A stretch of 64,000 nt of DNA, taken from contig NZ_JBBGZW010000001.1 of assembly GCF_037479095.1 (NCBI RefSeq), positions 992,001 to 1,056,000 on the forward strand, given 5' to 3'. Source of the DNA: Pantoea nemavictus (GTDB lineage: Bacteria > Pseudomonadota > Gammaproteobacteria > Enterobacterales > Enterobacteriaceae). The position numbers and the translations under genes were made by a program. The notes beneath the pieces were generated by a model. That model made no database searches, was not told the DNA's origin, and was given only the letters and a program-made list of their open reading frames with translations. Each line of letters starts with the position of its first letter. The first letter of the stretch is position 1. Positions 44,146-54,489 of the stretch are shown in pieces.

Positions 44146-44222
44146 TGGTGCATCCAGGAGGATTCGAACCTCCGACCGCTCGGTTCGTAGCCGAGTACTC
44201 TATCCAGCTGAGCTATGGATGC
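44146..44222 (-). tRNA. tRNA-Arg (ACG), copy 4
   Basis: Identical 77 nt gene. The flanking spacer (44102-44145) recurs almost exactly after copy 3, so copies 3-5 arose by a recent ~121 bp tandem duplication. Confidence 0.96.
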
Positions 44223-44266
44223 ATCGAGTTACTGCTGAGGTAAATTTTGAGAAGTTTGAAGAGGAA

Positions 44267-44343
44267 TGGTGCATCCAGGAGGATTCGAACCTCCGACCGC
44301 TCGGTTCGTAGCCGAGTACTCTATCCAGCTGAGCTATGGATGC
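44267..44343 (-). tRNA. tRNA-Arg (ACG), copy 3
   Basis: Identical 77 nt gene, part of the ~121 bp tandem repeat unit. Confidence 0.96.
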
Positions 44344-44395
44344 ATTGAGGTTTTCTTACGATGGACTAACTGAAACAACCTGAGGATGATACGAA

Positions 44396-44471
44396 GAATG
44401 GTGCATCCAGGAGGATTACTCGGCTTTCGCCTCGCCCTACGGGCCGTTGCTAAAGCAACGTTATCCTCCTT
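44396..44471 (-). other. tRNA-Arg 3'-end repeat with cloverleaf-like insert
   Basis: The first 22 + strand bases (GAATGGTGCATCCAGGAGGATT, split here as GAATGGTGCATCC and AGGAGGATT) equal the tRNA-Arg 3' end with CCA and flank; the body then diverges. On the transcribed minus strand AGGAGGAT pairs with ATCCTCCT and encloses three hairpins: CGTTGC-TTTA-GCAACG, GCCC-GTA-GGGC and GGC-GAAA-GCC. The 3' tail is GGATGCACCA. It could not act as a normal tRNA but may be processed like one. It resembles in principle the tRNA-3'-end repeats of the E. coli tyrT operon (rtT). Confidence 0.65.
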
Positions 44472-44532
44472 AGTGCGGCCTGAACGTTTATAACGACATG
44501 ACACACTGAGGCACTTTCCATATTCGAGAATA

Positions 44533-44609
44533 TGGTGCATCCAGGAGGATTCGAACCTCCGACCGCTCGGTTCGTAGCCGAGTACTCTATCCAGCTGAGC
44601 TATGGATGC
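44533..44609 (-). tRNA. tRNA-Arg (ACG), copy 2
   Basis: Identical 77 nt gene, located between the tRNA-like element and copy 1. Confidence 0.96.
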
Positions 44610-44694
44610 ATCGAGTTAATTCTTGTACAACGCAGGGTGCTAACAACTCACCATGAAAGGAACTGCTCGTTCACTCTTACTTCATCTTTCCGAA

Positions 44695-44771
44695 TGGTGC
44701 ATCCAGGAGGATTCGAACCTCCGACCGCTCGGTTCGTAGCCGAGTACTCTATCCAGCTGAGCTATGGATGC
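44695..44771 (-). tRNA. tRNA-Arg (ACG), copy 1
   Basis: Identical 77 nt gene, 8 bases after tRNA-Ser in the same transcript. Confidence 0.96.
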
Positions 44772-44779
44772 ATCGGAAA

Positions 44780-44872
44780 TGGCGGTGAGGCGGGGATTCG
44801 AACCCCGGATGCAGCTTTTGACCGCATACTCCCTTAGCAGGGGAGCGCCTTCAGCCTCTCGGCCACCTCACC
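44780..44872 (-). tRNA. serV: tRNA-Ser (GCU)
   Basis: A 93 nt class II tRNA, GGTGAGGTGGCCGAGAGG..., with long variable arm, anticodon loop CTGCTAA and encoded CCA. It is the first gene of the cluster, as serV is before argVYZQ in E. coli. Confidence 0.96.
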
Positions 44873-44936
44873 TTACGCGTTCTTCCGAACCGTGCTTCTG
44901 AACTTTGTTTCTGCTCATCGGCACTGCGTGGCGCAC

Positions 44937-44964
44937 ATATTACTTTCCCGGACTTATAAGTCAA
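44937..44964 (-). promoter_or_regulatory. Promoter of the tRNA-Ser/Arg operon
   Basis: On the minus strand, -35 TTGACT (44964-44959), 16 bp spacer, -10 TAATAT (44942-44937), then GC-rich GTGCGCCACG, a stringent-type discriminator. The rest of the ~300 bp up to csrA holds an AT-rich stretch (44965-45130) and nothing else I can name. Confidence 0.8.
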
Positions 44965-45136
44965 ACATTTATTTTCAGCCATTTGTTTGATTGCACAAAT
45001 GACGCTCAATTCGGCTGCTTTAGCGACAAAAAGAGTGATTAATCAACAAAGAAAGCCTGCCAGAGAACACAAATCGGCGCTAAATGAATTGAGAGAATGA
45101 GAAAGAAAAACAGGAGATGGGCACTACAGGAGGAGA

Positions 45137-45170
45137 AAAACCGGTAGCGCCTCGCTGGAGAGCGAGGCGC
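45137..45170 (-). terminator. csrA terminator
   Basis: GCGCCTCGCT-CTCC-AGCGAGGCGC on the minus strand, followed by TACCGGTTTTTC. Confidence 0.8.
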
Positions 45171-45178
45171 TGAATCCG

Positions 45179-45364
45179 TTAGTAACTCGTTTGCTGAGTT
45201 TTTTCGGCTTGAATACGCTGATAGATCTCTTCGCGATGTACCGAAACTTCTTTAGGCGCGTTAACACCAATGCGGACCTGGTTACCTTTAACACCCAGCA
45301 CCGTTACAGTCACCTCATCGCCAATCATGAGGGTTTCACCAACTCGACGAGTTAGAATAAGCAT
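45179..45364 (-). CDS. csrA: Carbon storage regulator CsrA
   Basis: CsrA is an RNA-binding dimer that represses or stabilises mRNAs by binding GGA motifs. The 61 residues match E. coli CsrA; the RNA-contact residues L4 and R44 are present. The leader has CAAGGAGCAAAG just before the ATG and another GGGAGA upstream, so the known self-repression through GGA sites is plausible here. Confidence 0.98.
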   Translation of the reverse strand: MLILTRRVGETLMIGDEVTVTVLGVKGNQVRIGVNAPKEVSVHREEIYQRIQAEKTQQTSY

Positions 45365-45555
45365 TCTTTGCTCCTTGAAAGATTAAAAGAGTCGGGCTTC
45401 TTTGTTCTCCCGGCCGTATCCATCATATAACGCTGAACAATGCCTATGACAAATACACCATTGTGCTTCGCCATGCCAATACATTCTGCTGATAGTTAGT
45501 TTAGCCGAAATACACTACATCAACCGGACTTTGTCATTACCTGGTGTGCACCGCG

Positions 45556-45590
45556 TTAAAAAAGCGCCAGAAAACGGGCTTCTGGCGCTT
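45556..45590 (-). terminator. alaS terminator
   Basis: AGCGCCAGAA-GCCCGTT-TTCTGGCGCT then TTTTTTAA on the minus strand, 24 bases past the alaS stop. Confidence 0.9.
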
Positions 45591-45613
45591 ATCACAATGC
45601 GAAGTTTTATACG

Positions 45614-48241
45614 TTACAGTCGGTTACTGACCCATTCCTGCACGCCTTCCAGCGCGCCAGCCAGCGCCTGCGGATTTGTACCGCCGGCCTGAGCCATATC
45701 TGGACGACCCCCGCCTTTACCGCCAACCTGAGAGGCGAGTTCGCCAATCAGTTCACCGGCTTTTACGCGGTCAGTGAGATCTTTGGTCACGCCAGCAATC
45801 AGTGAAACTTTACCTGCCTCAACGGTTGCCAGCACAATGATGGCAGAACCTAGTTGGTTCTTCAGATCATCGACCATGGTACGCAACATTTTTGGCTCAA
45901 CGTTGCTCAGCTCACTCACCAGCAACCTGGTGCCTTTCACTTCAACGGCTTTGCTGCTCAGGGAAGCACTCTCCTGCGCAGCTTGCTGATCGCGAAGTTG
46001 TTGCAACTCTTTTTCCAGTGCACGAACGTGATCAACCAGACCGCGCACCTTCTCATTAAGATTACTGCTGTTGGCTTTCACCAATTGCGCTACATCCAGC
46101 AGCTGCTGGCTCTGCGCGTTAACTTGCGCCAACGCACCTTCACCGGTTACGGCTTCAATACGACGAACACCTGCTGCCGTACCAGACTCAGACTGAATGC
46201 GGAACAGGCCGATATCTCCGGTACGTACTGCATGGATACCACCACACAGCTCGGTGGAGAAGTCACCCATGGTCAACACGCGAACACGCTGATCATATTT
46301 CTCGCCAAACAGCGCCATTGCGCCCTTTTCTTTTGCATCATCGAGATCCATGATTTCGGTCTCAACGGCAAGGTTACGGCGAATCTGCGCGTTAACAATA
46401 TCCTCAACCTGACGGATTTCCTGCGGTTTCATGGCTTCAAAATGAGAGAAGTCGAAACGCAGATATTTATCGTTAACCAGCGAGCCTTTCTGTCCTACGT
46501 GATCACCCAACACTTGACGCAGTGCGGCATGCAGCAGGTGCGTGGCAGAGTGGTTTAAACGGATACGCGCACGACGAGTTTCATCCACCTGCGCATGCAA
46601 ACGATCGCCAACGCGTAACTGGCCGCTGCTCAGCTTACCGATATGACCAATCGCTTTACCATACTTCTGAGTATCCTGAACGCTAAATTCAGCATTCTGC
46701 CCAGCCAGCACACCAGTATCGCCAACCTGTCCACCTGACTCACCATAGAACGGCGTTTCGTCAAGAACCACAACCGCGTCCTGACCTGCGCTAATCTGCT
46801 CAACCTGCTGACCGTCTACAAATAGCGCCTGCACAACCGCGTTCAGTTCCAGATGGTCATAGCCTTTAAAGTCGGTTGCGGCATCAATGCGAATGACATT
46901 GTTATAGTCGGCGCCAAAACCACTGGCTTCACGCGCGCGTTGACGCTGCTGTTCCATCGCGGCTTCAAAGCCCGCTTCATCAATCTTTAAATTGCGCTCA
47001 CGGCACACGTCAGCCGTCAGATCCGCCGGGAAACCGAAGGTATCGTACAGACGGAAGACTGTTTCACCATCAAGCGTATCGCCCTGCAGCTTCGCCAGCT
47101 CTTCATCCAGTAGCGCAAGTCCACGCTCCAGAGTTTTAGCAAACTGCTCTTCTTCGTTTTTCAGCGCGTTTTCAACATGCTTCTGCTGACGCTTCAGATC
47201 TTCACCTGCAGCACCCATCACATCAATCAGTGGCGCAACCAGCTTATAGAAGAACGCCTCTTTCGCACCCAGCATATTGCCGTGACGCACTGCACGACGA
47301 ATGATGCGACGTAATACATAGCCGCGGTTTTCATTCGAAGGAATCACCCCATCTGCAATCAGGAAGGCGCAAGAGCGAATATGGTCAGCGATAACGCGCA
47401 ACGATTTATTATTCAGATCGGTCGCACCGGTTACCTGAGCAACGGATTGAATCAATTTGGCAAACAAGTCGATTTCGTAGTTGGAGTTTACGTGCTGCAA
47501 TACGGCTGCAATACGCTCCAGGCCCATACCGGTATCCACGGAGGGTTTGGGCAGCGGCTGCATAGTACCGTCAGCCTGACGGTTGAACTGCATGAAGACG
47601 ATGTTCCAGATCTCAATGTAACGGTCGCCATCCTCTTCCGGGCTGCCCGGAGGGCCACCCCAGATATGATCGCCGTGATCGAAGAAAATCTCGGTACAAG
47701 GGCCGCAAGGACCGGTATCGCCCATCTGCCAGAAGTTATCTGATGCAAAAGCGCTGCCTTTGTTGTCACCAATACGGATAATGCGCTCACGCGGCACACC
47801 AATATCGTTGGCCCAAATTTCGAAGGCTTCATCGTCAGTTTCATAGACGGTCACCCACAAACGCTCTTTTGGCAGCTTAAACCACTGCTCACCCGTCAGC
47901 AGTTCCCATGCATAAGCGATCGCTTCTTTCTTGAAGTAATCACCAAAGCTGAAGTTGCCCAACATTTCAAAGAAGGTGTGGTGACGTGCCGTGTAGCCCA
48001 CGTTTTCGAGGTCATTATGCTTGCCGCCGGCACGCACACAGCGTTGAGACGTGGTTGCACGCGCATAGTCGCGCTTATCCTGACCAAGGAATACGTCTTT
48101 AAACTGGACCATTCCGGCATTGGTAAACAGCAATGTCGGATCGTTGTTCGGTACGAGGGAGCTGCTGGCTACAACCTGATGTCCCTTGCTATGAAAAAAG
48201 TCGAGAAACGCTTGACGGATCTCAGCAGTGCTCTTGCTCAT
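45614..48241 (-). CDS. alaS: Alanyl-tRNA synthetase
   Basis: AlaS charges tRNA-Ala and edits Ser/Gly mischarging. The 875-residue protein (E. coli 876) has the class II catalytic domain (1-~440, [37 protein letters not shown]), the editing domain with zinc ligands HSATHLLH and LCGGIHA (~565-670), and the C-Ala domain ending [15 protein letters not shown]. It is transcribed with recX upstream and csrA downstream. Confidence 0.98.
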   Translation of the reverse strand: MSKSTAEIRQAFLDFFHSKGHQVVASSSLVPNNDPTLLFTNAGMVQFKDVFLGQDKRDYARATTSQRCVRAGGKHNDLENVGYTARHHTFFEMLGNFSFGDYFKKEAIAYAWELLTGEQWFKLPKERLWVTVYETDDEAFEIWANDIGVPRERIIRIGDNKGSAFASDNFWQMGDTGPCGPCTEIFFDHGDHIWGGPPGSPEEDGDRYIEIWNIVFMQFNRQADGTMQPLPKPSVDTGMGLERIAAVLQHVNSNYEIDLFAKLIQSVAQVTGATDLNNKSLRVIADHIRSCAFLIADGVIPSNENRGYVLRRIIRRAVRHGNMLGAKEAFFYKLVAPLIDVMGAAGEDLKRQQKHVENALKNEEEQFAKTLERGLALLDEELAKLQGDTLDGETVFRLYDTFGFPADLTADVCRERNLKIDEAGFEAAMEQQRQRAREASGFGADYNNVIRIDAATDFKGYDHLELNAVVQALFVDGQQVEQISAGQDAVVVLDETPFYGESGGQVGDTGVLAGQNAEFSVQDTQKYGKAIGHIGKLSSGQLRVGDRLHAQVDETRRARIRLNHSATHLLHAALRQVLGDHVGQKGSLVNDKYLRFDFSHFEAMKPQEIRQVEDIVNAQIRRNLAVETEIMDLDDAKEKGAMALFGEKYDQRVRVLTMGDFSTELCGGIHAVRTGDIGLFRIQSESGTAAGVRRIEAVTGEGALAQVNAQSQQLLDVAQLVKANSSNLNEKVRGLVDHVRALEKELQQLRDQQAAQESASLSSKAVEVKGTRLLVSELSNVEPKMLRTMVDDLKNQLGSAIIVLATVEAGKVSLIAGVTKDLTDRVKAGELIGELASQVGGKGGGRPDMAQAGGTNPQALAGALEGVQEWVSNRL

Positions 48242-48376
48242 AAAATTCCTGGAATCACGCTAACGAACGTTCCCTTTCGCTGGCAAACCACATCCATCCG
48301 GCCTGCCGCTGACTGAGGAACAAAAAGTGGGAATAAGATAAATTTTCTTCAGTGGGAAGTAAAATCACATCGCCTT

Positions 48377-48892
48377 TCAGTCGTCACTATTTCTGAAAAC
48401 AGCCTGAATATCTTCCATCATAAAGCCTTTCGACATTAAAAAACGCTGTACCTTACTTTTCTCGGCCCAGGTTTGCGGTAAGGGCTCGCCAAATTTGCGT
48501 TTGGCAAGATCGGCGGCGCATAGGCTCCAGTTAATGTCGGTATCGAACAGCGCCTGATTTATCTCATCGCGGCCAATGCCTTTTTGCTGCAACTCCATAC
48601 GCACGCGCTGTGGGCCATATCCCTTCCGGGCACGGCTTTGAATAAAGCGTTCGGTAAAGCGTTCATCGTTGAGCCAACCGCTCTCCTGACACCAGTCGAG
48701 CACTTTTTCCAGCAGCTCATCGGGAATGGGCGTGTTTTCCTGCTGCTGCAAATAGGCTGCACGCTGTGCAGAGAGCTGCAATTTACGTTTCAGCTCTTCG
48801 CGACTGTGATCGCGCTGCGTAAGGATACGCATGGCGCGGTCCAGCAAACGGGAATATGTTGGCACAGGTGCCACAGATGGTGACGATGACAT
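48377..48892 (-). CDS. recX: RecA regulator RecX
   Basis: RecX caps and disassembles RecA filaments. The 171-residue protein is made of three-helix repeats: RAMRILTQRDHSREELKRKL, GWLNDERFTERFIQSRARKGYGPQRVRMELQQKG and KVQRFLMSKGF. It lies ~115 bases after recA; a hairpin between them probably reduces read-through, as in E. coli. Confidence 0.95.
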   Translation of the reverse strand: MSSSPSVAPVPTYSRLLDRAMRILTQRDHSREELKRKLQLSAQRAAYLQQQENTPIPDELLEKVLDWCQESGWLNDERFTERFIQSRARKGYGPQRVRMELQQKGIGRDEINQALFDTDINWSLCAADLAKRKFGEPLPQTWAEKSKVQRFLMSKGFMMEDIQAVFRNSDD

Positions 48893-48971
48893 ATGATCAA
48901 CCTTGTTCTAACAGTCGTGCAGGGTCGCAGGGTAAAGCAAGAAGGCGAGGAGGAAAAGCGCTGGCGGGGAA

Positions 48972-49001
48972 AAGCAAAACGGGAGCATCTCTGCTCCCGT
49001 T
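48972..49001 (-). terminator. recA terminator (recX attenuation)
   Basis: AACGGGAGCA-GAGA-TGCTCCCGTT then TTGCTTTT on the minus strand, 7 bases past the recA stop. Confidence 0.85.
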
Positions 49002-49007
49002 AATATT

Positions 49008-50078
49008 TTAGAAATCTTCGTTAGTTTCGCTGGCTTCTTCGCGATCTTCAGCCGAGATTTTCGCGGTGTCTGCTGCTACTGCATCACCGCTCAACAGCAA
49101 GTCACGCAGCTTTTTGTCGATCTCATTCGCAATCGCTGGATTCTCTTTAAGGAAGTTGGTTGAGTTAGCTTTACCCTGACCAATCTTCTCACCGTTGTAG
49201 CTGTACCAGGCACCGGCTTTCTCAACCAACTTGTGCTTCACGCCAAGGTCCACCAGCTCGCCAAAGGTGTTAATGCCTTCGCCGTACATGATCTGGAATT
49301 CAGCCTGCTTAAACGGTGCAGCAATTTTGTTCTTCACTACCTTCACGCGGGTTTCGCTACCTACTACTTCGTCGCCCTCTTTGATCGCACCGATACGGCG
49401 GATGTCCAGACGAACAGAAGCGTAAAATTTCAGCGCGTTACCACCGGTCGTGGTTTCCGGGTTACCGAACATCACGCCAATCTTCATACGAATCTGGTTG
49501 ATGAAGATCAGCAGCGTATTGGACTGCTTAAGGTTACCTGCGAGCTTACGCATTGCCTGGCTCATCATACGCGCGGCCAGACCCATGTGCGAATCACCGA
49601 TCTCACCTTCAATTTCCGCTTTCGGCGTCAGAGCCGCCACGGAGTCAACGATGATAACGTCCACTGCGCCCGAACGCGCCAAGGCATCACAGATCTCCAG
49701 CGCTTGTTCACCGGTATCCGGCTGTGAGCACAGCAGGTTATCGATATCAACGCCCAGTTTTTTCGCGTATACCGGATCCAATGCGTGCTCAGCATCGATA
49801 AAGGCACAGGTTTTACCTTTGCGCTGTGCTGAGGCAATAACCTGCAGAGTCAGGGTGGTTTTACCCGAAGATTCCGGTCCGTAAATCTCAACGATACGTC
49901 CCATCGGCAAGCCACCCGCGCCGAGCGCGATATCCAGTGACAGTGAACCGGTAGAGATGGTTTCGACATCCATTGAGCGGTCTTCACCCAAGCGCATGAT
50001 GGAGCCTTTACCAAATTGCTTCTCAATCTGGCCCAGTGCGGCAGCTAAAGCCTTCTGTTTGTTCTCGTCGATCGCCAT
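49008..50078 (-). CDS. recA: Recombinase RecA
   Basis: RecA forms filaments on single-stranded DNA, drives strand exchange and triggers LexA self-cleavage. It has 356 residues, with Walker [10 protein letters not shown] at ~66-74, DNA-binding loops L1 ([10 protein letters not shown]) and L2 ([15 protein letters not shown]), and an acidic C-terminus (EASETNEDF). ATG 50078 gives [17 protein letters not shown]; a GTG two codons upstream is less likely. Confidence 0.99.
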   Translation of the reverse strand: MAIDENKQKALAAALGQIEKQFGKGSIMRLGEDRSMDVETISTGSLSLDIALGAGGLPMGRIVEIYGPESSGKTTLTLQVIASAQRKGKTCAFIDAEHALDPVYAKKLGVDIDNLLCSQPDTGEQALEICDALARSGAVDVIIVDSVAALTPKAEIEGEIGDSHMGLAARMMSQAMRKLAGNLKQSNTLLIFINQIRMKIGVMFGNPETTTGGNALKFYASVRLDIRRIGAIKEGDEVVGSETRVKVVKNKIAAPFKQAEFQIMYGEGINTFGELVDLGVKHKLVEKAGAWYSYNGEKIGQGKANSTNFLKENPAIANEIDKKLRDLLLSGDAVAADTAKISAEDREEASETNEDF

Positions 50079-50140
50079 TTCCACTCCTAATCATGCTGGG
50101 TGAGCAGACACCAAATATGTCGCTCGTTCTGTTGCTGCTA

Positions 50141-50168
50141 ATTATACTGTATGGTCATACAGTATCAA
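50141..50168 (-). promoter_or_regulatory. recA promoter with LexA (SOS) box
   Basis: On the minus strand TTGATA (-35), a 16 bp spacer and TATAAT (-10). The LexA operator core CTGTATGACCATACAG (50162-50147) fills the spacer between the two boxes. It is nearly the same as in E. coli recA. Confidence 0.96.
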
Positions 50169-50170
50169 GT

Positions 50171-50665
50171 TTAATTTGTCAGAAATTCATCAAGCAGCGT
50201 TTGTAGCGCCCAGGCCACAGACTGTCGGCGTACCGCATCCCGGTCACCGGCAAAAATCTTGCGCTGCGCTAATACGCGGCCCTCAGGGCCCGCGATAGCA
50301 AACCACACGGTGCCAACCGGTTTATCTGGCGTGCCGCCATCCGGCCCCGCAATACCGCTCACGGCAATGGCATATTCTGCCGCCGCCGCTTTCCCCGCAC
50401 CGACTGCCATCTCACGCACGGTTGGTTCGCTCACTGCACCATGCTGCTCCAGCGTGCTAACCTGCACACCGACCATTTGCTGTTTAGCTTGATTGCTGTA
50501 TGTCACGAAACCGCGCTCAAACCAGGCGGAGCTACCGCTAATATCGGTAAATATCTTCGCAATCCAGCCACCGGTGCAGGATTCCGCTGCGGTGATTGTT
50601 GCCTGACGAATTTTTAGCTGTTCGCCAATGCGGTAACTCAACTGCTGCAATTGTTCATCGTTCAT
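50171..50665 (-). CDS. pncC: Nicotinamide-nucleotide amidase PncC (YgaD, CinA C-terminal domain)
   Basis: PncC deamidates NMN to NaMN in the pyridine nucleotide salvage cycle. The 164-residue single-domain protein has the CinA-C motifs TAAESCTGGWIAKIFTDISGSS, GFVTYSNQAK and SGIAGPDGGTPDKPVGTVW. It is immediately upstream of the recA promoter on the same strand. Confidence 0.95.
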   Translation of the reverse strand: MNDEQLQQLSYRIGEQLKIRQATITAAESCTGGWIAKIFTDISGSSAWFERGFVTYSNQAKQQMVGVQVSTLEQHGAVSEPTVREMAVGAGKAAAAEYAIAVSGIAGPDGGTPDKPVGTVWFAIAGPEGRVLAQRKIFAGDRDAVRRQSVAWALQTLLDEFLTN

Positions 50666-50767
50666 CGCCTTCTCCCGTTGTGGCGCCTCACGTTAGCAGT
50701 AAATGGTGCGCTGAAAAGCCCTTTTCAACCTTCAGCGACCCATTCTGCGTACTTGCTTCCAGTTACC

Positions 50768-51544
50768 TCAGCCTGTTTTCACTGCAACCATGAACAAACG
50801 TGGGAAAGCTAACAAAACCTTGCCATCGCTACGAGCGGGATAAGCCGGAATGAGCGCCTGGTGATAATCATGGAGAAAAGCCGCTTGCTGCGTATCATTC
50901 AGCTCCGCGAGGAAAGGACGCAGTCCTGTCGCACGTAACCAGGTAATAACGCCCTGAGCATCGGTCATTGGATGATAATAGGTGGTGCGCCAGATATCGA
51001 CCTGACAACCCGCATCGCTTAACAGATCGTAATACTGGTCGGTGGTCAACAGACGCTTGCGATCTGCCGCCTGGGGCGAAATCAGTCCCTGCCAGTTTTC
51101 ACGCTCCGCCACGTCTCGCATTAAACGGTGCGACGGCTCTTCAAGATTGTCCGGCATCTGAATCGCTAATGTGCCACCCACAGCCAATTGACTCACCAGA
51201 TGCGGCAGCAATGTGTGGTGTTCAGTCAACCATTGCAGCGAGGCGTTTGCATAAATCACCTGTTGCGGCTGCTCGGCCTGCCAGGTGCGAATATCCGCCT
51301 GCTGAAAGCGGCAAGAAGGCAGTCGTTCTCGGGCCTGCTGTAACATCGCTTCAGAACTATCAATCCCGGTTATCTGCGCATTCGGCCACGCTTGCACCAA
51401 CAGCTCCGTGCTGTTGCCCGGCCCGCAGCCAAGGTCAGTGGCAAAGCGCACATCAGCTTGTGGAATGCGCTCCAATAACTCTCGCGCCGGACGCGTACGC
51501 TCCGATTCGAATTGACGATACAGCTGGGGATTCCAGTCTTGCAT
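50768..51544 (-). CDS. tam: Trans-aconitate 2-methyltransferase
   Basis: Tam methylates trans-aconitate, which inhibits aconitase. The 258-residue class I methyltransferase has the SAM motif [10 protein letters not shown], an acidic [11 protein letters not shown] strand end, NASLQWL and [12 protein letters not shown] segments, as in E. coli Tam. ATG 51544 is preceded by AGGAGC and yields MQDWNPQLY; 19 extra residues from 51601 are not supported. Confidence 0.92.
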   Translation of the reverse strand: MQDWNPQLYRQFESERTRPARELLERIPQADVRFATDLGCGPGNSTELLVQAWPNAQITGIDSSEAMLQQARERLPSCRFQQADIRTWQAEQPQQVIYANASLQWLTEHHTLLPHLVSQLAVGGTLAIQMPDNLEEPSHRLMRDVAERENWQGLISPQAADRKRLLTTDQYYDLLSDAGCQVDIWRTTYYHPMTDAQGVITWLRATGLRPFLAELNDTQQAAFLHDYHQALIPAYPARSDGKVLLAFPRLFMVAVKTG

Positions 51545-51713
51545 GGCAAAGCTCCTGTCTTGGCTGAAGAGCCACACACTACCTGTTTTTGCCGTCTTCA
51601 CAGAAAGAGAATAGTGCGATACCTCACCTTTTTGTCTTTGGTGACTGGTGAGTATGCGCAGTTACCATTAACTTAAAACAACGTTTCATTTTTTATAAAT
51701 TAAGGAACCTGGC

Positions 51714-52601
51714 ATGTCTGCAAAACCGCTATTGTCCGGCGTATGGTGTCCCTCAGTAACGCCTTTTGATAATAAGAATAATTTGGACATTGAAGCACTT
51801 GGACGCCATTTTTCACGCCTGAGTCAATCGGGCATTGATACCCTGCTGTTAATGGGCAGTATTGGTGAATTTGCATCGCTTACTCAACAGGAAAGACTAC
51901 TGCTCATCCACGAGGCACGCCAACTTTCGCCACTGACTATGGTGGCAAATGTCTCCAGTACCTGCATTCCCGATATGCTGCAGCTGGCGGACGCCGCCTG
52001 GCAGAACGGCTTTGATGCGGTGATGGTGCTGCCTCCTTATTATTACGGGCAGACACAGAAGCAGCTGCTGAACTATTTCAAAACGCTGGATAAACAGCTA
52101 GGCGGCAAGTGGTTCGCCTATAATTTTCCGGCACGCACCGGTTGCGATTTAACGCCAGCGCTAGTAGCGGAACTGGCAGCCGAGTTGCCCAATTTTATTG
52201 GCATCAAAGACACCATGGATTGTTTGTCGCACAACCGCGCGATGATTGATGAAACAAGGAGAGTTCGCGCTGATTTTACCGTACTTTCTGGCTACGACGA
52301 ATATCTGCTGCCCAATCTACTGGCTGGTGGTTCAGGTGTGATTTCTGGATTGAACAATATTGTGCCGGAGCTTTTTGCCCGAGCGATGCAGGCATGGCGT
52401 GCTGGGGATGTAACGCAGCTCGCCGAGATTCAACAGCGCATCGGAAAGCTGATGGCGATTTACACTATTGGCGATGATTTTGTTACCACCATTAAAACGG
52501 CTGTCGCCCGCCGATTTGATTCGATGAGCAGCTACTCGCGTAATTATGGTGGCGAGCTGACAGCGGAACAGTGCGCGGAAGTGGATCGTTTGCGGAGTTA
52601 A
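51714..52601 (+). CDS. DapA/NanA-family Schiff-base lyase
   Basis: The 295-residue TIM-barrel protein is of the dihydrodipicolinate synthase/N-acetylneuraminate lyase superfamily. The Schiff-base lysine is K165 (FIGIKDTMD) and the helper tyrosine Y136 (FAYNFPARTG). The substrate loop reads GSIGEFASLT rather than the GTTGE of DapA, so a 2-keto-3-deoxy sugar-acid aldolase or related lyase is more likely than DapA. TAAGGAACC precedes the ATG. It stands alone between tam and yjdM with no transporter or kinase beside it, so the substrate cannot be read from context. Confidence 0.85.
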   Translation: MSAKPLLSGVWCPSVTPFDNKNNLDIEALGRHFSRLSQSGIDTLLLMGSIGEFASLTQQERLLLIHEARQLSPLTMVANVSSTCIPDMLQLADAAWQNGFDAVMVLPPYYYGQTQKQLLNYFKTLDKQLGGKWFAYNFPARTGCDLTPALVAELAAELPNFIGIKDTMDCLSHNRAMIDETRRVRADFTVLSGYDEYLLPNLLAGGSGVISGLNNIVPELFARAMQAWRAGDVTQLAEIQQRIGKLMAIYTIGDDFVTTIKTAVARRFDSMSSYSRNYGGELTAEQCAEVDRLRS

Positions 52602-52639
52602 AACAGGCAGGACGGCGCGGTGCCGTCCAGTCATTAATT

Positions 52640-52975
52640 CTAGTTCTTTTTTACAAATTCAGATTTGAGTTTCATCGGACCAAAACCCTCGATCTTGCAA
52701 TCAATATTGTGATCCCCTTCGACTAAACGAATGCTTTTTACCTTGGTGCCGATTTTTAACGTGGAAGAACTGCCTTTAACCTTGAGATCTTTGATAACAG
52801 TGACGCTATCGCCATCCACCAATAAATTACCGTTGGCGTCGCGTACAACTAAACCATCCACTGCATCATCGCCACTTGCCGTCCAGATATGACCACAAGA
52901 TGGGCAATTTAGATTATCGCCATCTTGCCAGGTGTAATCGGCCTGGCATACAGGACAGGCAGGTAAGGTACTCAT
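52640..52975 (-). CDS. yjdM: Zinc-ribbon protein YjdM (PhnA family)
   Basis: The 111-residue protein has an N-terminal zinc ribbon (CPVCQADY...[10 protein letters not shown]) and the highly conserved C-terminal PhnA domain ([26 protein letters not shown]...EFVKKN). The family is misnamed after phosphonoacetate hydrolase; its true function in enterics is unclear. GGAGCGCTTATG marks the start. The E. coli gene is near the phn operon, so this location differs. Confidence 0.94.
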   Translation of the reverse strand: MSTLPACPVCQADYTWQDGDNLNCPSCGHIWTASGDDAVDGLVVRDANGNLLVDGDSVTVIKDLKVKGSSSTLKIGTKVKSIRLVEGDHNIDCKIEGFGPMKLKSEFVKKN

Positions 52976-53060
52976 AAGCGCTCCTCAGAAGTAGGATGCG
53001 GTGAAGATGGCACCGCAAAAGGGCCGCCATCTTATACCCTCACACTTTACAAGGACAGCA

Positions 53061-54143
53061 TTAAAAGACACTGCCCTGACGCGCTTTAGCGACGGCTTCA
53101 CCCAGTTGCCACACCGCCATTGCGTAGTGCGTGCTGTGGTTATAGCGGGTAATTGCATAGAAATTTGGCAGGCCATACCAATACTGGTAGCTGGTGCCGA
53201 GGTCCAGACGCAATAAACTTACCTGATTATTACCGTCCAGCGATCCTTGCGGCGTCAGGCCACTTGCCGCTAAGGTGCTGACGGGATATTTAGTTTTGAA
53301 GCCATTCTCTAATGCTGGAGCCTGGCCGCTCGCAGGAACCGCAACATTTTCTCCAGCACGCCAGCCGTGTTCTTTAAAGTAATTGGCCACGCTGCCAATC
53401 GCATCAACCGGATCCCACAGGTTAATGTGGCCATCACCATTAAAATCAACCGCATATTGCTTGTAAGAGGATGGCATGAACTGCCCATAACCCATCGCAC
53501 CGGCAAAGGACCCGCGTAGATCCAGCGGATCATCTTGTTCTGTACGCGCCATCAGCAGGAAGGTCTCCAGCTCACCGCTGAAGTAGGCCGAACGACGTGG
53601 ATAGCTAAATGACAGCGTTGCCAGCGCATCCAGCAAGCGCGTTTTGCCCATCACCCGGCCCCAACGCGTTTCGACACCGATAATACCAACAATGATTTCC
53701 GGCGGCACACCGTAGACCTGCTGCGCACGCTGCAGTGCATCCTGATACTGATTCCAGAATGCCACGCCGTTCTGCACGTTATCCGGCGTAATAAACTTAT
53801 TGCGATAGCGAATCCACGCGCCATTCGGTCCGGTTGGCGGCGTATAGCTTGGAGCTTGCTGGTCCATTAAACGCAGTACGTAATCGAGACGCTTCGCCTG
53901 GCCAATGACCGCGTGCAGCTGCTCACGATTAAAGCCGTGCTTTGCCACCATTTGGTCAATGAACTGCTCAGCAACTGGATTACCGGCAAAATCGCCAAAC
54001 ATAGGCTGAATCGCGTGGGAAGGCTCCAGTAAAAAACCGCCTTTAGGTGCAGGAACAACGGCGGGTTGCTGATGAGATGCAGGCTTACTGCTGCAAGCAG
54101 CAAGCAGAGTGATAAGCGGAAGAAGAGCAACCTTAAAACGCAT
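53061..54143 (-). CDS. mltB: Membrane-bound lytic transglycosylase B
   Basis: MltB cleaves peptidoglycan glycan strands to 1,6-anhydro products from the outer-membrane inner face. The 360-residue lipoprotein has lipobox LLAAC (C17), catalytic Glu in IIGVETRWGRVMGKTR, and the family blocks SFAGAMGYGQFMPSSYKQYAVDF and DGHINLWDPVDAIGSVANYF. ATG 54143 is chosen because it puts the signal peptide at the start (MRFKVALLPLITLLAACSS). A reading from 54194 adds 17 unrelated residues. Confidence 0.96.
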   Translation of the reverse strand: MRFKVALLPLITLLAACSSKPASHQQPAVVPAPKGGFLLEPSHAIQPMFGDFAGNPVAEQFIDQMVAKHGFNREQLHAVIGQAKRLDYVLRLMDQQAPSYTPPTGPNGAWIRYRNKFITPDNVQNGVAFWNQYQDALQRAQQVYGVPPEIIVGIIGVETRWGRVMGKTRLLDALATLSFSYPRRSAYFSGELETFLLMARTEQDDPLDLRGSFAGAMGYGQFMPSSYKQYAVDFNGDGHINLWDPVDAIGSVANYFKEHGWRAGENVAVPASGQAPALENGFKTKYPVSTLAASGLTPQGSLDGNNQVSLLRLDLGTSYQYWYGLPNFYAITRYNHSTHYAMAVWQLGEAVAKARQGSVF

Positions 54144-54489
54144 TGGATATCCATAAGCCAGGTGAAACCGGAAGCACTCATGGTAATCGTTCATTGAAGT
54201 GACATACAGAGCAATATCTTAAAATTTAGCCCTTTGCCGCCGGTTTCAGCCAGTTACAGGGTGAATTTGCGAAACGGCTCCACACTTTACCTTTTTCGTT
54301 AAAATTTGCTTTTTACCGCTTAAGGCAATTTGTTATGGTCGGCAGCCAGAAAGCCCTACTGGCGGATGAAGGTATTGTGGCAAAAATGGTAATATCCCGC
54401 TTTCGTTATTTATCCACGATAACGGGACTTCCAGGCTGCATTGACCCAGCCTCAGGCAATTAAAAGAATGAATGTTGAGTGAGAATACG

